Of a stretch of DNA of 59,143 bases, positions 56,301 through 59,143 are shown in pieces; the stretch's first letter is position 1, and the number at the start of each line of letters is the position of its first letter. Below the pieces are notes generated by a model that worked only from the letters and a program-made list of their open reading frames with translations, was not told the DNA's origin and searched no databases. The translations under genes and the position numbers were made by a program. The stretch covers positions 1 to 59,143 of the forward strand of contig JAANBB010000245.1 in NCBI GenBank assembly GCA_014621425.1. The letters run 5' to 3'. The stretch comes from Cylindrodendrum hubeiense (Eukaryota; Ascomycota; Sordariomycetes; Hypocreales; Nectriaceae).

Positions 56301-57111
56301 AACTCGGCGAACTAACTATATTTGCAGATTACGTCAAAGCTGAAACGGGTGAATGAGGCGTTGAAGAAGTACAAGCACGTCAACAAGAAAGCGTTTGAGC
56401 AGTATAACAACTTTACTACTCAACAAGATCATTTGATGAAGCGACGCAAGGAGCTCGATGCCTCTCAAAGTTCCATCGAAGAGCTTGTTGAGCATCTGGA
56501 TCGCCGCAAGGACGAGGCGATTGAGCGTACCTTCAAACAAGTCTCGAAAGAGTTCGCCAGCATCTTCGCAAAGCTGGTACCAGCTGGCCACGGTCGCCTT
56601 GTTATTCAGCGAAGGGCCGACCGTCGACAAGAGCCGGAGGAGTCGGACGAGGAGGCTCGTGGAAGCGTCGAGAACTACATTGGCGTGGGAATCAGCGTTT
56701 CCTTCAACTCCAAGCACCTGGACGAGCAGCAAAAGATCCAGCAGCTCAGTGGTGGTCAAAAGAGTGAGTCTGATGCTTCAACCCGTCGATACAACGCCGC
56801 TAACAATTATAGGTTTGTGCGCTCTGTGCCTAATCTTCGCACTCCAGCAGACCGAGAGCAGTCCCATGGTCATCTTCGACGAGGTGGACGCCAACTTGGA
56901 TGCCCAGTACCGAACAGCAGTCGCCGCCCTCCTCGACTCCATCTCCAATGAGATCGGAACGCAGTTCATCTGCACCACTTTCCGACCGGAGATCGTCCAT
57001 GTTGCAGACAAGTGCTACGGCGTGACTTTCCGCAACAAGACCAGTTCGATCAACTGTGTCAGCACCGAGGACGCGCTGAACTTCGTTGAAGGCCAAGCGA
57101 AGCCGGCCTAG
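53331..57111 (+). CDS. smc3: cohesin subunit Smc3
   Basis: Exons 53331-53368 (38 nt), 53448-56274, 56328-56763 and 56813-57111 encode 1199 residues. The true ATG begins [18 protein letters not shown]; the longer open frame upstream to 53179 is fortuitous. Walker [10 protein letters not shown] is at residues 32-40. A long coiled coil surrounds a hinge with [16 protein letters not shown] and the glycine-rich [17 protein letters not shown]. The ABC signature LSGGQ is at 1095, split from [12 protein letters not shown] by the last intron. Walker B is [12 protein letters not shown], and the end is [16 protein letters not shown]. With Smc1 and kleisin, Smc3 forms the cohesin ring. The family's acetylated lysine pair near the ATPase head should lie in the [21 protein letters not shown] region (KKDEY). 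Introns are 79, 53 and 49 nt. Confidence 0.98.
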
Positions 57112-58389
57112 TGCTCGTCACGAGCGTTGGCCGGTCTGGGATGTAATCTGGGTTGTAGGTAGCACTGCGGACGGAGAACTGGCGTTGGGGTTGCGACGAT
57201 TTATGCGGTTAACGAATGTTTCTGGGTGCTATCTTGTTCTGGTAGACGTAGGATGGAGATGACATTGCTCCGCGCCGCGTCGTGATGCGATGAATACCTA
57301 TTTGTATCAACAGGCCAGTAATTATCATGGTGTTGGAATTCGCAACTTGTGTGAGATTGACAATCTATCGTCTTGCCTGATGTGTATGGTGAATTTAATG
57401 AAGTACGAGGGTGAGGAGTATTGCTATTCGCACGCACACCAATTGCGGTTTACGTGCAGAAGAAACGTTATGAATCCCAGCAATGACAAACTGCATCATC
57501 TCCTAACAATAAAAAGATACAATAAACTAAATCTGTTCTTATTGATCAGTCTTTTAACAATTTTTATTTTACTTGGATTTAAGAAGCTCGTCGAAATGGT
57601 AGAATTCGGGCTTCCTCTTCGTCTACAGCCTCATTGTCCTAACACACAAAAAGCCTTGGAGCATAACCTAGACAACTGGCAATAGAGTGTTGTCGGCCAG
57701 CTTTTGAAGCATCCCATATGGGAGAAAGTAACTAACCGACGCTCGTGGTGCACAATGCCCTGGTTGATGTGAGGGTTTTATACATCATGATTTCCGGGTC
57801 GTTTCCTCATACCATGACCGCTTTTCAGCACCACATCTATAAACCCCCCATTTCCCTGTGTCATCAAGACAAACTGCTCACTGGGTTCCTCGACCCGGAC
57901 GTTCGCGAGATTGAGATCCACAAAATGTACGGAGATATGAGACGCCAGTGGTTCCTCCCTGTCATGACGGTGCTGGGATGGAGTTATGATATCGCAAAAT
58001 CCAACCCCGCTGTCGATGGATGCTATGAGGCTCTCTTTGGATACGAGGCTGGCTCTGAAAGTAAGAAGACGGTTTATCATGAGCGTCTTGGGCAATCGCT
58101 AATTTGATCTAGGCTACATGACTGCAATAGTCCTCCCCATGGTTTCCTATCAACAATAAGAAAACTGAGGGTGACAGAAACCACCGTCCCCGTCCAGCAA
58201 TCTTTGGGAGGATGTCCTCAACCAGATACAGGTGGGTCATTCACAGACATCTACATAATAGGGGGGATTAAAAAGCAGGATGGCATCACGTGTGATAGAG
58301 GAACCGGGGCCCGTAAGAGCCGTGGAATTCTGTACAGCAAGTATACACAGTAATTGTACACGCAGCACCCAAATGCTGCTCTAGTTTTT
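57112..58389. other. convergent intergenic region with AT-rich block
   Basis: 1.28 kb between the Smc3 and mL46 stops. Bases about 57480-57590 are clearly AT-rich (AATAAAAAGATACAATAAAC, TTTAACAATTTTTATTTTAC), unlike the rest of the window. A possible small gene at 57814-58159 is listed separately. Confidence 0.55.
57814..58159 (+). CDS. possible small gene of unknown function
   Basis: An ATG in good context (ACCATGACC) opens MTAFQHHIYKPPISL. Read through without splicing it stops at 58107 (97 residues). Alternatively an intron at 58061-58112 (GTAAGA donor, CTAAT branch-like element, TAG acceptor) gives a different C-terminus (ESYMTAIVLPMVSYQQ), also 97 residues, ending at 58159. Composition is balanced (EIHKMYGDMRRQWFLPVM, PAVDGCYEALFGYEAGS) rather than low-complexity. 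A TTTTATAC element lies about 35 bases upstream. I do not recognise a family. The opposite strand is also open over much of this interval, so it may be chance or a decayed fragment. Confidence 0.3.
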
Positions 58390-59143
58390 CTACCTGTCTG
58401 CCATCATGTTGCGAACGCTGTGGAAGTACTCAGGAGTCAGCTCCTTCTCGAGCTCCTCACGGGTCAGCCACTTGAAGTCGGAGTAGCCGAAGCGGTTGCC
58501 GCCAAGGTCAGCCTGGCCGGCCATGATCCGGCCCTTGAGGAAGAAGGTCTTCTGGCCCTTCTTCTCGACGGTGCCGTCGTCCTTGATGACGGGCTGGGTG
58601 ACGACGTGGGCGACGGGAACACGGCCAACGACCCAGGTGTTCATGTTGACACCGGCAGCCTCATCAAGAGTTCGCTTGGCGGACTGGCGTCGTGTTAGCA
58701 GGTATATTCGTCCAGATGACTTGTTCCAAGGTTTATGCGAAACTCACCTGATGCAGGTTCTGATCCTTGGGGATCACATCGGCAGGGAAGACCCAGCCAT
58801 CCTCGCTCTTGACAACCAGATACAGCGTGCGGTCAAGCTGACGGTCCAACCTGCGCACGTCGCCCTTGTTGTCGGCCTCGGTGACACGGCTGACGGGGGG
58901 TTCGATGGGGACGACGTCCTCGGCGTTGATGACCTCGGCGTCGTCGCTGACACGGGCCTCGGCGTCCTTGAGGAGGGCCTTGACGATGCTCTCCTGGTTG
59001 CTGAGCTCGTCGCCGACGCGGAGCTCGTCATCCCAGGCCTTGGAGCTCTTGCCGTTGTAGACACCCAGCTCCTTGGCGACGGTGCCCTGGCGGTCCTGGA
59101 CCTTGAGGTTCCAGTCGAGGCGGCGGGCGGTGTCGGGCTTGTA
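58390..59143 (-). CDS. mrpl17: mitochondrial large ribosomal subunit protein mL46, 5' part beyond window
   Basis: Two exons are visible: from the window edge (59143) to 58748, then 58683-58390, with a 64-nt intron (GTGAGT donor). They encode the last 229 residues; the start codon and targeting presequence lie outside. Landmarks: SSKAWDDELRVGDEL, then a degenerate NUDIX-type domain (RRLDRQLDRTLYLVVKSEDG, GWVFPADVIPKDQNLHQSAK, GVNMNTWVVGRVPVAH, KTFFLKGRIMAGQ), ending LTPEYFHSVRNMMADR. mL46 (yeast Mrpl17) is a structural protein of the mitochondrial 54S subunit; its NUDIX fold is not known to be catalytic. Confidence 0.93.

Noticed and set aside
1..59143. Transposons, CRISPR arrays, bacterial-type operons, telomeric repeats
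   Set aside because: Looked for transposase or reverse-transcriptase signatures, terminal repeats, spaced identical repeats and TTAGGG arrays; none seen. The tandem arrays lack spacer structure.

Overview
The window is nuclear DNA of a filamentous ascomycete, most likely a Sordariomycete and possibly Hypocreales. Evidence: genes lie singly on both strands; nearly all are split by short introns (48-217 nt, mostly 50-80) with GTRNGT donors, CTAAC/CTRAY branch points and YAG acceptors; a nuclear tRNA-Gly carries an 11-nt intron; proteins match typical filamentous-fungal orthologues. The species cannot be fixed from sequence alone. I rebuilt gene models by hand; exon sums stay in frame and reach expected lengths in all but one gene.

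Layout. 1.4-2.3 kb: a small secreted cysteine-containing protein (+). 3.1-7.3 kb: Drs2-type phospholipid flippase (-). 9.6-10.6 kb: an epoxide-hydrolase-type alpha/beta hydrolase (-) with an apparent frameshift near its start. 11.7-13.6 kb: a head-to-head pair of splicing genes, Pinin/SDK/MemA (-) and Rds3/PHF5A (+). 13.9-15.3 kb: a Pex26-like tail-anchored protein (-). 16.8-18.5 kb: haspin kinase (-). 19.6-21.0 kb: CCDC47 homologue (+). 21.9-24.8 kb: a seven-exon Zn2Cys6 regulator (-). 24.8-29.5 kb: a gene desert full of short minisatellites. 29.5-34.5 kb: a divergent GABA-shunt pair, GABA transaminase (-) and succinate-semialdehyde dehydrogenase (+). 37.0-37.6 kb: an Ecm15/UPF0045 protein (-). 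38.2-39.2 kb: a secreted, probably GPI-anchored PLC-like phosphodiesterase (-). 41.6-43.2 kb: Cdc37 (-). 43.5 kb: tRNA-Gly(GCC) (-). 44.1-50.1 kb: Mot1 (-). 53.3-57.1 kb: Smc3 (+). 58.4 kb to the edge: mitochondrial ribosomal protein mL46, truncated by the window end (-).

How genes relate. Most are conserved housekeeping genes with no pathway link: membrane lipid asymmetry, splicing, peroxisome, mitosis, ER membrane-protein assembly, Hsp90 chaperoning, TBP removal, cohesin, mitochondrial translation. Two arrangements look meaningful. The GABA-shunt enzymes catalyse consecutive steps and share a 1.7-kb divergent promoter region. Two spliceosome-associated genes share a 0.5-kb promoter. I did not find a clear undescribed multi-gene system. 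The most unusual non-genic property is that many intergenic regions, and one Cdc37 intron, carry short tandem arrays (5-15 bp period, about 40 bp in one case) with mostly unrelated unit sequences.
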